DNA of 38,399 nt. Origin: Equadaptatus sp045642025 (GTDB lineage Bacteria; Synergistota; Synergistia; Synergistales; Synergistaceae). The stretch spans positions 1-38,399 of the forward strand of contig JAZUIB010000008.1 of NCBI GenBank assembly GCA_045642025.1. Reading direction: 5' to 3'. The number at the start of each line of letters is the position of its first letter. Within the stretch, counting starts at the first letter, position 1. Below are positions 7,119-16,739 of this stretch, in pieces. A model generated the notes under the pieces. It ran no database searches and had not been told where the DNA came from. It saw nothing but the letters and a program-made list of their open reading frames with translations. A program made the position numbers and the translations under genes.

Positions 7119-10100
7119 TTAATTCTCCTCGTGAATAATAATTTTCACACCAAGCTCCATATCTTTCTTAACAGCATCAATAAGCCAATTTTTAAGTTCT
7201 GGACCATCCATCTTTTCAATAATTTTTATAACTTTTTCGCTACCACCTGCATTATATTCCGCTTGAGCCATATCTTTCAACTTTGCCTTGATTGAAGGGT
7301 TATCATTCCATTCATATGCGTTTATACCCATTGTTTCCAAGGTGTCTCTTACTGCGCTAATATCTTGTAAAAGGCTTGCATAGTTACCAAGGAGATGTTC
7401 CATGAAACAGTTATTGCGATATTCTTCAGACGTAATTTCATCAAAGAAATTAGCCCCTTTTAGGAATAACAAGGCATCTTTTATGTCTGTTTCACTAGGT
7501 GCGTTATTATTCAAGGTTGCAAAAGTTTTTTTAGCTTCTGCGTACGCGACAGATGGAATACAGATGAGAATCGGTGTACGATACCGTTCTGACCACACAC
7601 GAGGATTCTTGCTCTTTGTATAATCGTTCCATAGTTTATAAAGCTGTGTCTTAAGCTGCTTTTTTTTATAATCTTCAGCCGCCGTTTTGACTGTCGCGTT
7701 ACTGTTCATAGCAGACATAGTAAACATTTCGTTTTGAATTGAATGTTTGATTTCTTCGCATTCAACATCGGAGAACCCGTCAAGATAAGGTTTATAAATT
7801 TCAATAAACGTTAATACTGGATTATTCAAGATATAGCGTATTTCTGCGTTGTGCACATGCATTTCACTCAAGAATAATTTCATATTGTCAGGAAGCATAT
7901 CTGCGGAATTTACTATATTAAGTAGATAATCAAAAAATTGCTTTAATGTCGGTTTCTTTGCAATAATTGACTCACAAGAAAAACCAATAAACTTTAAAAC
8001 CTCTCGCCATGCATTAAATGCGTCTTCTTTAGTATGTGTACGCATATTAAGCAAGCTATTGGTATATTTAATGACCTCATATTCTGTTATAAGTTTTCTA
8101 ATTTCATCTTCTCCGGTTGCATCTATCCATAATGCCGAATTCTCAACACTAAACAATGCCTTGATGTCTGATAAAACGACATCTTCTGCGTTAATTTCTT
8201 TGGCAAGAGTCATAAGTTTGCCATTTTCAAACCGGTCAAGGAATAAGCACATACCTTTTTTACAGTTTTCTATAGTCAATAGTTCTTTAAGATTTTGTGC
8301 AGCATGTTGACGTTGAATTGCAATTTTGCCAATTTCATTAGCAATATTATGAGCAACATCGCCAGGACTTTGTACAAGTTTAATATAAAGTTTTACAAGA
8401 TCAAATACTCCTGTAGTATCAACATCCTCTAAGCACCAGACAGGATACGATAAGTCTTTCATTTTTGAACGCACATTACCTCCAGCCTGTTGAGGCGCCG
8501 AACAAGTGTTAGGTAAAATATTCCAAGCAGTCTCTGTAAATTCATAGAAGGCTTTTTCTTCTTCCGTTAAGTTAACAATATACGTATCCTTAGGTATAGA
8601 CTTACCCATATAATTTCCTATCATTTCAGATAATTTATCAGGTGTCATAGAATCTCTATAACCGTCAGCATCCATATACCGATAAGGCTCAGAATTATAC
8701 TCTTTCAATAAAAAGCCTATAATAAATGCATTCAAATTACATGGAGATAAACCAAAATTTGTTTCTAAATAATCATAAATATGGCCAAAAGATATTTTGC
8801 CGCTAGTCTTAAAAGCATCTGAAATCGTTTTATCAACAGCTTTTTTCATTACAACGATATGTTCTGGGGCAAGTGATTCATCATTCCAGTATTCTTTTTT
8901 AGACCAGAATTTGCCTAGTATAGTTTTTTCACAACCAGCAATAAGCCCTTTTACTTCATCATTTAAAGCCATGCCATATTTGGACACTTGTTTAGCAACA
9001 GTAAGTTTAAGTTGTGTTTCAGATAACCCTTTTGTGAAATCCAACACATGTCCAAATCGCTTCAAAACAATTGATTGTAAGATAGATTGAACCGCATTAG
9101 CTCCAACAGCCTTTTCTCCTAACTGGTTTGCATAGTTAAACACAATAAACTGACCATCATGAATACGATTTTTCCAATCGCGCTCTAACACGTCTTTGGC
9201 TTTTCGCGCATTTTCTTTAGATTGTTGGTTATTATTGCTTTGGTAGTACATGGCCATAGCAGAATATTCCACATATTGTTCAAGTGCTTCTAAGCCGAGT
9301 GGTGAGGAGAGTGCATCAATGACAGTAATATTTTTATATTCAACGTTGGTCATAGTCTGCTGAATCAAGGTACGAAAACTTTGCGCCTCATCTTCTGTAC
9401 TTGCAAGAGCAAGAACAGCATAAAAACGCCATTTGCTGTCTTTGTGCTTCAAAACATCCATTGCTCTTTTGAAATCTGACATTGTAACAACAGGCAATTT
9501 TCCACTTTCAATATCAATTGCATACCGAAGTTTTAAGGCTGGAGATAGGCCAAGCGCTGTGGCAAGAGCCTCGCCTTCAGTTACCAATTTAGAAGTATTT
9601 AACTTTTCACGAATCTGTTTTTTATTTAACTCTATTTTTGCATTGTCACCAGCAATTACTGCGACAGAATACATTTTTTTACCATCACCAATGAAATTTT
9701 CAATGAGAACACCTTTCGATACAAGACTCTTGGCTATCCCTTTACAAGAATTCTCAAGTTCATCCTCACCTTCGAACGCATAGCTTAGATTTTGGTCAGT
9801 TGGCTTGAGTATCGGTATACTGCCACTTAATCGTTGGTCAATAGCTTGCATAATCAAAATAGTTTTTAAGACTATTTTTTCATTCTCTTTTAAACTGTTC
9901 TGTTGTGGGAAGGTGTCAAGGATAAGCTTAATATCTGAGGTTAAATATTCCCTGTTTTTTTCATAGAAAAAATTCCACAACATATCTATTGTAAGTAGTG
10001 GACGGTTTGACAGGGGACTGGTATTTTGTATAAACCATTGAAATGCTTTTACATCTTCCATATCCTTTGATGTTTTAATAAAGTCAAACATACTACGCTG

Positions 10101-11291
10101 ATTTGACTGAAAAGCTGAAGCTATATTTTTTAGTGCTAATGCTGCCATCGGATGAATAGGCAAAATATTACGCATTATGCCACAATTTTTTGTTTTTATT
10201 GTTTCAACGACAGCGTCACTTGCAGATGTAATACTGGCATACAAATCATTAGTCATTTCATTCCACTTATCTGCAGCTGCTTTTTTAACACTAAAAGCAT
10301 GTCCTATAAGGTCAAACGCTATATTATCTGGTAGAGTAATTTCTACTTTATTGAAACGCTGCTGAACTACAGACCACGGATTAGATTTATCCGTTGCGGC
10401 ATAACCATTCACAATAGATGAAAGCGGATGGGTAACAATAATGAAATAGAACGGTGCTTCTTGGGATATAGAAACAATCTTTTGAAATTCACTTAATGAT
10501 GTTGCATTTTGTTTAAAATAGTCGTTAAATTCATCCCATATAAAGACAATCTTGATTTTGTTCGTTCTAATAACATCGAGTACCCAATCGCGCAAAGAAT
10601 CTGCCGTCAAATCAAAAGCAGTAATCCCTTCCTGCGCAGCAAGTTTAAAAATATTATCCATTAACTCTAAGACATCATTGTTTTTTTTCAGAGTATTTAT
10701 TAGCTCATCGGAAGTTGACTGACTAAAAACAGACTTCCATTTCGGTTTTTCAAGTAAGTCATTCATAAATCTATTATGCGATGGATCTTCAAGCCACGCT
10801 ATTACACACTCTTTTAATGATTTTTCACCTTTATAGGGCATATTATGCAATTTCAAAGACTTCATAATACTTTCCTGTACTGCAAAAAATAATAGCCGAG
10901 CTGTTGTTATACTACCCGTAGCATAACGAAATACTGGAACAATACCTTGTTGCTTATGTCCAATAATTTTTTCTAACAAGGCCGTTTCCTTTTTTAAAGG
11001 TTCAAATTTCTTCCAATATGTCCTTACTTCATCTTCTGGCACTTCCATTAACTTTTTTAGTGTATATACACACCGGGATTTTCCAGTACCATAAGCACCA
11101 TGTATCCAAATTGAGCGATTAGTTGTGCCACCAAGCATCTTTTCTGTTAATTTAAGTAATTCAATAAATGTTTCGTGCGGATATGTATCATCCCAAGCCG
11201 CACCGTTGTTAATGGCGGATTCATCAATACACGGGAAATACTTTTCGTTGACGTCAAAATATTCGCAGTATTTTAATTCACGTGATGCCAT
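7119..11291 (-). CDS. brxC: BREX large ATPase BrxC
   Basis: A 1390-residue P-loop ATPase matching the BrxC/PglY role found in every BREX type. Walker A is GAYGTGKS (residues 65-72); Walker B is IVFIWDEF (WDEF 252-255). The rest is long, helical and poorly conserved. The ATG at 11291 is preferred over an upstream in-frame start at 11324, because GGGGGA lies upstream of it and it begins one base after the brxP stop (TAAgATG). Only two bases separate its end from the pglZ GTG/ATG. BrxC is thought to use ATP to assemble or move the BREX complex on DNA. Confidence 0.88.
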   Translation of the reverse strand: MASRELKYCEYFDVNEKYFPCIDESAINNGAAWDDTYPHETFIELLKLTEKMLGGTTNRSIWIHGAYGTGKSRCVYTLKKLMEVPEDEVRTYWKKFEPLKKETALLEKIIGHKQQGIVPVFRYATGSITTARLLFFAVQESIMKSLKLHNMPYKGEKSLKECVIAWLEDPSHNRFMNDLLEKPKWKSVFSQSTSDELINTLKKNNDVLELMDNIFKLAAQEGITAFDLTADSLRDWVLDVIRTNKIKIVFIWDEFNDYFKQNATSLSEFQKIVSISQEAPFYFIIVTHPLSSIVNGYAATDKSNPWSVVQQRFNKVEITLPDNIAFDLIGHAFSVKKAAADKWNEMTNDLYASITSASDAVVETIKTKNCGIMRNILPIHPMAALALKNIASAFQSNQRSMFDFIKTSKDMEDVKAFQWFIQNTSPLSNRPLLTIDMLWNFFYEKNREYLTSDIKLILDTFPQQNSLKENEKIVLKTILIMQAIDQRLSGSIPILKPTDQNLSYAFEGEDELENSCKGIAKSLVSKGVLIENFIGDGKKMYSVAVIAGDNAKIELNKKQIREKLNTSKLVTEGEALATALGLSPALKLRYAIDIESGKLPVVTMSDFKRAMDVLKHKDSKWRFYAVLALASTEDEAQSFRTLIQQTMTNVEYKNITVIDALSSPLGLEALEQYVEYSAMAMYYQSNNNQQSKENARKAKDVLERDWKNRIHDGQFIVFNYANQLGEKAVGANAVQSILQSIVLKRFGHVLDFTKGLSETQLKLTVAKQVSKYGMALNDEVKGLIAGCEKTILGKFWSKKEYWNDESLAPEHIVVMKKAVDKTISDAFKTSGKISFGHIYDYLETNFGLSPCNLNAFIIGFLLKEYNSEPYRYMDADGYRDSMTPDKLSEMIGNYMGKSIPKDTYIVNLTEEEKAFYEFTETAWNILPNTCSAPQQAGGNVRSKMKDLSYPVWCLEDVDTTGVFDLVKLYIKLVQSPGDVAHNIANEIGKIAIQRQHAAQNLKELLTIENCKKGMCLFLDRFENGKLMTLAKEINAEDVVLSDIKALFSVENSALWIDATGEDEIRKLITEYEVIKYTNSLLNMRTHTKEDAFNAWREVLKFIGFSCESIIAKKPTLKQFFDYLLNIVNSADMLPDNMKLFLSEMHVHNAEIRYILNNPVLTFIEIYKPYLDGFSDVECEEIKHSIQNEMFTMSAMNSNATVKTAAEDYKKKQLKTQLYKLWNDYTKSKNPRVWSERYRTPILICIPSVAYAEAKKTFATLNNNAPSETDIKDALLFLKGANFFDEITSEEYRNNCFMEHLLGNYASLLQDISAVRDTLETMGINAYEWNDNPSIKAKLKDMAQAEYNAGGSEKVIKIIEKMDGPELKNWLIDAVKKDMELGVKIIIHEEN

Positions 11292-11292
11292 C

Positions 11293-13620
11293 TTAGAGGT
11301 CCCCCTTAAACAATTCAAGTACATCTATGCTGGTCTTATCTCGAAGCGTTACGGTCTGTAAATCATTAGTAAATGTAGCATTGATAAATTCAGGATACGC
11401 AGCAGAAAGTCCCAATAGGATAGATTTTAATTCTTCCTCATTATAAAGCCCAAAAATACGCACTGGGCTCACACCATCTCTTTCTACATTTTCGTCAAAG
11501 AGGTACGAGACATGGAACTCTTTTTCCATATTACACTTCTCAGTAAATTTATAGATTGCGTATAGCACAATACGAGCATCGTCTATAGTACACTTTGTGC
11601 GACATAATATATCTATCTGATGTCCTTTTTCCTCAATAAATCCAAAGTTGAAAACTGTCCCTAATGGAAGTTGGCAAAAACGTTTATATGCATTGATTAT
11701 TGAACTTGCATCATCTTTCTTTACACCTTCTGCAACCAACATATCACTAATATGATTTCGCTCATAACAGACATCTATATCCATATTTTCTATATACCAT
11801 TTACATTGTGCATTGTATGCGAAATTAGACAATGCCAATCCCCATGTGATACCACTTTGACATCCATACTTAGACGATGAGACAATATTAAATAATTGGG
11901 TAGTGTTGTTTTTATCATCAATAAAACCACATCCACGTAAAAACTTTTTAAACATAGGGACTTGTAACTTTTTGTTTAAAGTATTACGCTCACTTTCCCA
12001 AAACTCGTTTCCTAACTCAAAAAAGTCTTGTACCCAAGCAATTTTTGGCGCGTGGTTAGCAAATGAATTCAAACTTTCTTTTCTCATAGCAATATCCCCA
12101 TTCGTCGTTTTCAGTGAATGATAGACAAGACATCCATCATCTATTTCATGACACATTCCACACTGTGTACAGTCTGTTATTCGTATTTTCCCATTTAAAA
12201 ACCTTATTTTTCCATTTCTACAATTTGTTTCACAAACTTTGCAACCGATACAATGCGCCGCTTTTTTAAATACTTGTCGAAACTTACGTGCATCATGTGG
12301 GAATTTTTTTGCCATAACAGAATCAAATGTCACATTGTAGCCAGTCTCATGCTCTGTTATATTATACTTAAAAGGCACTCTAACTGTTTTAATCCATTCT
12401 TTCCAATTAGATTGAGGTTCAGTCACATCAAGCTGAATAGTTCCGTCATTAATACTTTCACAATAGTGTGTTTGGTTATTTTTAAGATCTCTACCATTCT
12501 TCCTTGCATTCCATCCACCATTGGAAACGTATGAATTTAGCGCTTTTGTATCTCCAGCATTTCGTGCATTCAACGATTTTATAATATCAACATATTGTCC
12601 AACCTCTTTGGGATAACAAGTATATTGCAAAAAATCTCCACGTCCACCACCCATAGGACAAAACAGGCAACCGGCACGGGAATTTCCCTTTTTGTAAGTT
12701 TTGTTGATATAAATATTATTAAGAAATATGTATAACCATATTTCAGCAGATGTCCATTCTAAAATAGGGTTGAAACTATATTGTCCTTTTTGTTTCTTTC
12801 CAAAATTCTCATAACCATATTTGCTCCTTGTAATGCTTTCATGTGCTCTTACTCCAACAAAATCCATTCCAACATAGTTTTTCTTACCAGTTATCTCACG
12901 CAACTTTAATGTTTGTGGTGTACTCTTATGTACACTACAACACCAACGTAACACTCTTGCTGGTGGACCGAAAAGATTCCATGAATTTTCAGGCTTAAAA
13001 TGCGAACGTGCTATATAAAATGGAGTGCCATCTTTCTCACATTGTTCTTGGGTTTTCTTTATAGTCTCATATGTGTCAGGAAATTCCATTCCTGTGTCTC
13101 CAAAAATAACTACAAAACTGCCTTTAGGCAATGTTTTTTTTACTAAATCCAACAACACTGCACTATCTTTTCCACCAGAAAATGCCACATGGAATATATC
13201 TAATTTGTCTTTAAACTTTTCATACTCTTTTACTATTTTCTTAACTGTAGAATCCTCAACAATAGCAAGCAAGTCTTTGTTCAGCTCACACATATGTATT
13301 ATATCTATCATTTCAAGCACATAGCCGTTAGTTTTGCTAAACATGATTTCTCCAGTCTCATCTTTAACCGGCTGTAATTTAGGTGCTGTATACAGATTCC
13401 CGCCCTTTACTTTGGCTATCAAAACTCCTTTATACCAATACGCATTAGATTCAGCCCACATATAAGGCGTATTATTTTGTTTATCATAGTTCCAATATCT
13501 ATCAAAACCAAGTATGTCCATTTCTGCCGCATAGACAGGCCTTGGTTCTTTTGAGAAATTGGTCGGAGAGGAATTAAGTATAATTCCACCTGTTGTAGTA
13601 TCATACGTATAAGAATACAT
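11293..13620 (-). CDS. brxP: BREX type 4 PAPS-reductase-like protein with ferredoxin domain
   Basis: A 775-residue fusion. The PP-loop SGGKDS lies at 148-153, with GDTGMEFPDT at 174-183. A Cys-Cys pair (C227-C228) and CLFC (C318, C321) reproduce the CC-about 80-CxxC pattern that binds a [4Fe-4S] cluster in APS reductases. A two-cluster ferredoxin-like module follows (C457, C460, C463, C467 and C484, C487, C490, C497). The C-terminal third resembles DUF4007, often linked to PAPS-reductase-like proteins. The family is related to DndC, which helps place sulphur in DNA. Here it replaces the PglX methyltransferase, so a sulphur-based DNA mark is plausible but not shown. Two bases separate it from the upstream gene. 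Confidence 0.85.
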   Translation of the reverse strand: MYSYTYDTTTGGIILNSSPTNFSKEPRPVYAAEMDILGFDRYWNYDKQNNTPYMWAESNAYWYKGVLIAKVKGGNLYTAPKLQPVKDETGEIMFSKTNGYVLEMIDIIHMCELNKDLLAIVEDSTVKKIVKEYEKFKDKLDIFHVAFSGGKDSAVLLDLVKKTLPKGSFVVIFGDTGMEFPDTYETIKKTQEQCEKDGTPFYIARSHFKPENSWNLFGPPARVLRWCCSVHKSTPQTLKLREITGKKNYVGMDFVGVRAHESITRSKYGYENFGKKQKGQYSFNPILEWTSAEIWLYIFLNNIYINKTYKKGNSRAGCLFCPMGGGRGDFLQYTCYPKEVGQYVDIIKSLNARNAGDTKALNSYVSNGGWNARKNGRDLKNNQTHYCESINDGTIQLDVTEPQSNWKEWIKTVRVPFKYNITEHETGYNVTFDSVMAKKFPHDARKFRQVFKKAAHCIGCKVCETNCRNGKIRFLNGKIRITDCTQCGMCHEIDDGCLVYHSLKTTNGDIAMRKESLNSFANHAPKIAWVQDFFELGNEFWESERNTLNKKLQVPMFKKFLRGCGFIDDKNNTTQLFNIVSSSKYGCQSGITWGLALSNFAYNAQCKWYIENMDIDVCYERNHISDMLVAEGVKKDDASSIINAYKRFCQLPLGTVFNFGFIEEKGHQIDILCRTKCTIDDARIVLYAIYKFTEKCNMEKEFHVSYLFDENVERDGVSPVRIFGLYNEEELKSILLGLSAAYPEFINATFTNDLQTVTLRDKTSIDVLELFKGDL

Positions 13621-13622
13621 TT

Positions 13623-15617
13623 TTACCGCTCTCCTTGTATTTTCCGTGCTAACTTTGCAATCTCATCTAATTGCGCATATTTACTCTTTGCTGTATATCC
13701 AGTATTAAACAGATACGGACCTATAATGTCCGGTGTTAGCTCTACATTAGCGCGCACCAGCGCAATGGACAACATTTGCATATAACTCTGATGAAAACCT
13801 TTTTCAGCGATAATACCAGCATTTTTATCGTTGAAATTTACGATATGTAAACTATATTTCTTACTATATTTGTAGCAGTAACTTTCCAACAAATAATGAT
13901 TCCAAGTATAACCACATGCTGGGAACATGACAAAAGTTGTAATATCTTTTATAGCAATAAACTTATCTGTTACAAAATCAGCTAATATATTGTCAATCTC
14001 TGCAACATCGAAATCAACAAGTATATCAGTAACAAAACGGTTACGGTCAACACGCACCATACTATCATAAAGAGTTTGAAAAATATACTGACGGTTTGTC
14101 TCACCTACAAGGTCATTCGCTTCAGAATATAGTTCATCAAATTTACATTCCTCTCTATTCATAATATATTGTTTCAGCAGTGCAACTACATTTAAGTCAT
14201 CTCTATCTTTTGTGATAATTTTACCGTTAAGGTAGTACTTATCTGATAATAATTTCTTATAAACAGCTTTATATATCGCAAGAGGTGTTAACTCATAGTA
14301 TTCTTCTTGCAAATCATCCAAATTCAAGTTATTCAATGACACAAAACCACTTTCTTCACATATGTGTTCAACAAAATACATTATCTTTGCTTTCTCCGAT
14401 TCAGATATGTAAAAATTATCCAAAAGCAAATATGTACCTTCTGAAACTAACACAAAATTATCATTGCCTGAAATCACACGCAATAGGTTATCAAGTGGAA
14501 TATACTGCAATTTACTACTCAACTCATCTACAGTTTTAATTTGTGCACTACCCCACACGCGTTTTATTTCAGATGTTACAATTTCCTTTTCAGTCTTTTT
14601 CTCACCCTTTACAAAAAATTTTTTAGAGAAAATACATTCCGGAATATATTTTTGCAAATATTCCTTTAACATTTCTTCAGAAGTAATCACATTTCTTGTC
14701 ATCCACTCTGATTTATTATTATAAAGGCTTTCATAGTAAATAGCCTGCACTCCAGTAGCAAACACTTCACTGACTATATTACGCAGTTCCTGGGGCAAAT
14801 GAGTACTTTTGCAATATACTCTATCACCGATTACAACACCTGCAGCAATTATCAATGTTTTCAGTATGTCATCGTCTTTAGGAAGCTCAATTTTCATTTC
14901 TTCTGCAAATTTACGGAAACGCATCACATCTCGAATTGAGTTAACCTTAAGTCCATACCCAAAATATTGGGTCATTACTTTAGTAATACCATTAGCAACA
15001 ACAAAATCATTATTTGTCAAAGATTTAGCCTGCGATAAATTAGTATAATAGTTTTCAGGTTGTTCCTTAAAGTTCATAATTATCCTATCAAATGCTTTTG
15101 TTGTTCGTACTATTCCATTATCACCATTAGTTAAACAACCCAGCATGATTTGCATTTGCCACGCTATTCCATTTTCGTTACGGAATTTATCTTGTATCTC
15201 CATGCCTTCATTTATTGCCATCTGACGCAAATCTTTTGATACTCTACAAATGAGTTCTGTTTTTTTGAACGGAGTAGGTTCTTTAAGATATTCAAGACAT
15301 GCTTCTAGCAAAATTGCACATTCCATATCGTTCCAAGGTATTTTTTGAAATTTTTCATCATCATGTACGTTGTTTTTTGCAGTTTCAACTGCCTGTTGCA
15401 CTGTATTTTCTTGCAAAGGCTTTTTATGCAGTGTCTTCTCTGTTTCGTTTGTGGAATTTGGGATAGGTTTATTACTGGATTTATTAAATACGTCTTGGAA
15501 ACACTTTAACAGTCCATTGTCAACTTTTTCAGGCAGTTTGGCGCCAACAAACATAACCTGTGAGAACAGATTCCTAGTCTCATTATTGACTTTACGATTT
15601 TTTCTACTCGTAACCAT
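13623..15617 (-). CDS. Unnamed 664-residue protein leading the BREX operon
   Basis: First gene of the operon, with AGTAGG just before its ATG and only two bases between its stop and brxP. I do not recognise a named family. Residues 1-93 are basic and Asn/Thr/Lys-rich, probably flexible. Residues 94-165 contain a W-x-x-x-E-x-x-x-LL helix and then KFRNENGIAWQMQ (FRNENG 145-150), a module I associate with modification-dependent nucleases and predicted HNH proteins. Residues about 362-400 (DELSSKLQYIPLDNLLRVI and what follows) look like a winged helix, and the rest may hold more such repeats. No Walker, methyltransferase or nuclease catalytic motif is seen. It could read the DNA mark, target the complex or regulate the operon. 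Confidence 0.75.
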   Translation of the reverse strand: MVTSRKNRKVNNETRNLFSQVMFVGAKLPEKVDNGLLKCFQDVFNKSSNKPIPNSTNETEKTLHKKPLQENTVQQAVETAKNNVHDDEKFQKIPWNDMECAILLEACLEYLKEPTPFKKTELICRVSKDLRQMAINEGMEIQDKFRNENGIAWQMQIMLGCLTNGDNGIVRTTKAFDRIIMNFKEQPENYYTNLSQAKSLTNNDFVVANGITKVMTQYFGYGLKVNSIRDVMRFRKFAEEMKIELPKDDDILKTLIIAAGVVIGDRVYCKSTHLPQELRNIVSEVFATGVQAIYYESLYNNKSEWMTRNVITSEEMLKEYLQKYIPECIFSKKFFVKGEKKTEKEIVTSEIKRVWGSAQIKTVDELSSKLQYIPLDNLLRVISGNDNFVLVSEGTYLLLDNFYISESEKAKIMYFVEHICEESGFVSLNNLNLDDLQEEYYELTPLAIYKAVYKKLLSDKYYLNGKIITKDRDDLNVVALLKQYIMNREECKFDELYSEANDLVGETNRQYIFQTLYDSMVRVDRNRFVTDILVDFDVAEIDNILADFVTDKFIAIKDITTFVMFPACGYTWNHYLLESYCYKYSKKYSLHIVNFNDKNAGIIAEKGFHQSYMQMLSIALVRANVELTPDIIGPYLFNTGYTAKSKYAQLDEIAKLARKIQGER

Positions 15618-15656
15618 GACCTACTTTCGTTTAAAATCGTCTAACAGTTTTTAATT

Positions 15657-15662
15657 ATTATA
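15657..15662 (-). promoter_or_regulatory. -10 element for the BREX operon
   Basis: TATAAT on the minus strand, 40 bases upstream of the first operon ATG at 15617. The -35 region is weak (no close TTGACA at 16-18 bp), so expression may need an activator or be low. No other promoter is obvious inside the operon, where gaps are at most 18 bases. Confidence 0.5.
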
Positions 15663-15707
15663 CGCTATAAATGCTTGAAATTACTACCTTTTTCTCTAAG
15701 TGCCTTT

Positions 15708-15790
15708 GCACGGACATACATCTGTCCGTGCGGCGGGGGGTAAAGAGTTTTTTCAAAGGATTTTTCAAAGATTTTTTGTTCTTCGCGCAT
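15708..15790. repeat. Element R, copy 1 (after the PDZ gene)
   Basis: About 80-100 bases starting with a hairpin (CACGGACA facing TGTCCGTG), then GCGGCGG, a purine-rich block and T-rich tracts ending near CGCGC. Related copies lie at 16611-16700, 17873-17971 and 19641-19730. This copy is the more diverged of the long ones. Confidence 0.65.
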
Positions 15791-15821
15791 AAAAAAATTG
15801 CCGGACAGTTGCCTGTCCGGC
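15791..15821 (-). terminator. Terminator of the PDZ protein gene
   Basis: A perfect 9-bp stem (GCCGGACAG/CTGTCCGGC) with a TTGC loop and a 7-base T run on the minus strand, 11 bases beyond the stop of the gene at 15833. Confidence 0.85.
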
Positions 15822-15832
15822 GTTGTGTTTTG

Positions 15833-16528
15833 TTATTTTGTCAGTACGATTATGCTTTTTTTGCCTTGGCGGTCGATTGTGAAGGTAAGTGTTTTGCTGT
15901 TGCCCCATTTGTTGCTGAGGTATGTTTCAAGTGATTGTGTGTCCATGTTTTCTACAGATATTCCGTCTATTTCAATTATTATGTCTCCCGGGAATATTTT
16001 GTCTTGCGCCGCGCTTGCCGCTACTGTTTCTGCCACTTTGCCTTTTTCGGCAAGTTTTATGCCGAGCGCTTTTTCGCGTTCGTTGCCTGAGCCTGGGAGC
16101 TGGTTGACTGCTTCGTTTTTTATGGCGTTTTTGGGTGTGCCGTCTAGTACGGCTTTTACTTCGTTGATTATTGGTATGAGGTGGTCTATCGACCGGCGTC
16201 TGTATGCACCGATGCCTCCTTCTTCTTCGGTGAAGGTCATTTTGACGTTGCCGTCTCTTGCGATTGTGTTGCATCTGACGAAGCATTTTCTGGTGGCTAC
16301 CCAGAATCCGTCGCCAAAGGCTTTTGTCATGACTATTCTGTAGTCGGATACGTCGTCGAGGTTGAAGTTTTTGCCTGTGAATATTTCTATGACTGCTTCT
16401 TGTACTTGTTTGAGGCTTACGTTGTTGACTGTGATTGTGTACATGGATTCGGCGTATGCGGGCAGTGCAAGGTATATTGTTATGAGCACTGCAATGAGTA
16501 GTTTTTTTGTTGTTTTTGTTGTTTTCAT
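15833..16528 (-). CDS. Exported PDZ-domain protein
   Basis: A 231-residue protein with a clear signal peptide (MKTTKTTKKLL, hydrophobic core, ALPAYAES with cleavage after AYA). The middle (about residues 28-120) is not recognised. The C-terminal 90 residues form a PDZ domain: LGIKLAEKG, PGDIIIEIDG and a final strand KKSIIVL. No protease triad is present, so it probably binds peptide ends or scaffolds in the periplasm. The ATG at 16528 is chosen over a longer upstream frame because GGGAGG precedes it and the signal peptide starts there. It is a lone gene flanked by terminators on both sides. Similar upstream DNA and a signal-peptide remnant lie at 19482-19640. Confidence 0.75.
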   Translation of the reverse strand: MKTTKTTKKLLIAVLITIYLALPAYAESMYTITVNNVSLKQVQEAVIEIFTGKNFNLDDVSDYRIVMTKAFGDGFWVATRKCFVRCNTIARDGNVKMTFTEEEGGIGAYRRRSIDHLIPIINEVKAVLDGTPKNAIKNEAVNQLPGSGNEREKALGIKLAEKGKVAETVAASAAQDKIFPGDIIIEIDGISVENMDTQSLETYLSNKWGNSKTLTFTIDRQGKKSIIVLTK

Positions 16529-16610
16529 TTTGCTGCCTCCCTGTGTTTTTCGGGGCGTGTTTTGTTTTGTCTCGTTTTTTCCGCCCTGTATTTTGGAATT
16601 ATACGCAGAC

Positions 16611-16700
16611 AGACGGACATATGTATGTCCGTCTGTGTCTGTTTTTTTATTTTTTGTGGTTTTTTTGTTGTTTTTTGCAGGCTTCTGTTTTCCCGCGCAA
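16611..16700. repeat. Element R, copy 4 (after the RhuM gene)
   Basis: A partial copy: hairpin AGACGGACAT facing ATGTCCGTCT, then T-rich DNA to CCCGCGCAA. The flank at 16584-16610 (CCTGTATTTTGG, ATTATACGCAG) also matches 19615-19640. Confidence 0.55.
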
Positions 16701-16701
16701 T

Positions 16702-16728
16702 AAAAACCGCCGGTTTTTGTCCGGCGGT
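16702..16728 (-). terminator. Terminator of the RhuM-family gene
   Basis: Stem ACCGCCGG/CCGGCGGT with a T run on the minus strand, 12 bases beyond the stop at 16740. Confidence 0.8.
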
Positions 16729-16739
16729 GTGTTGTTTTG

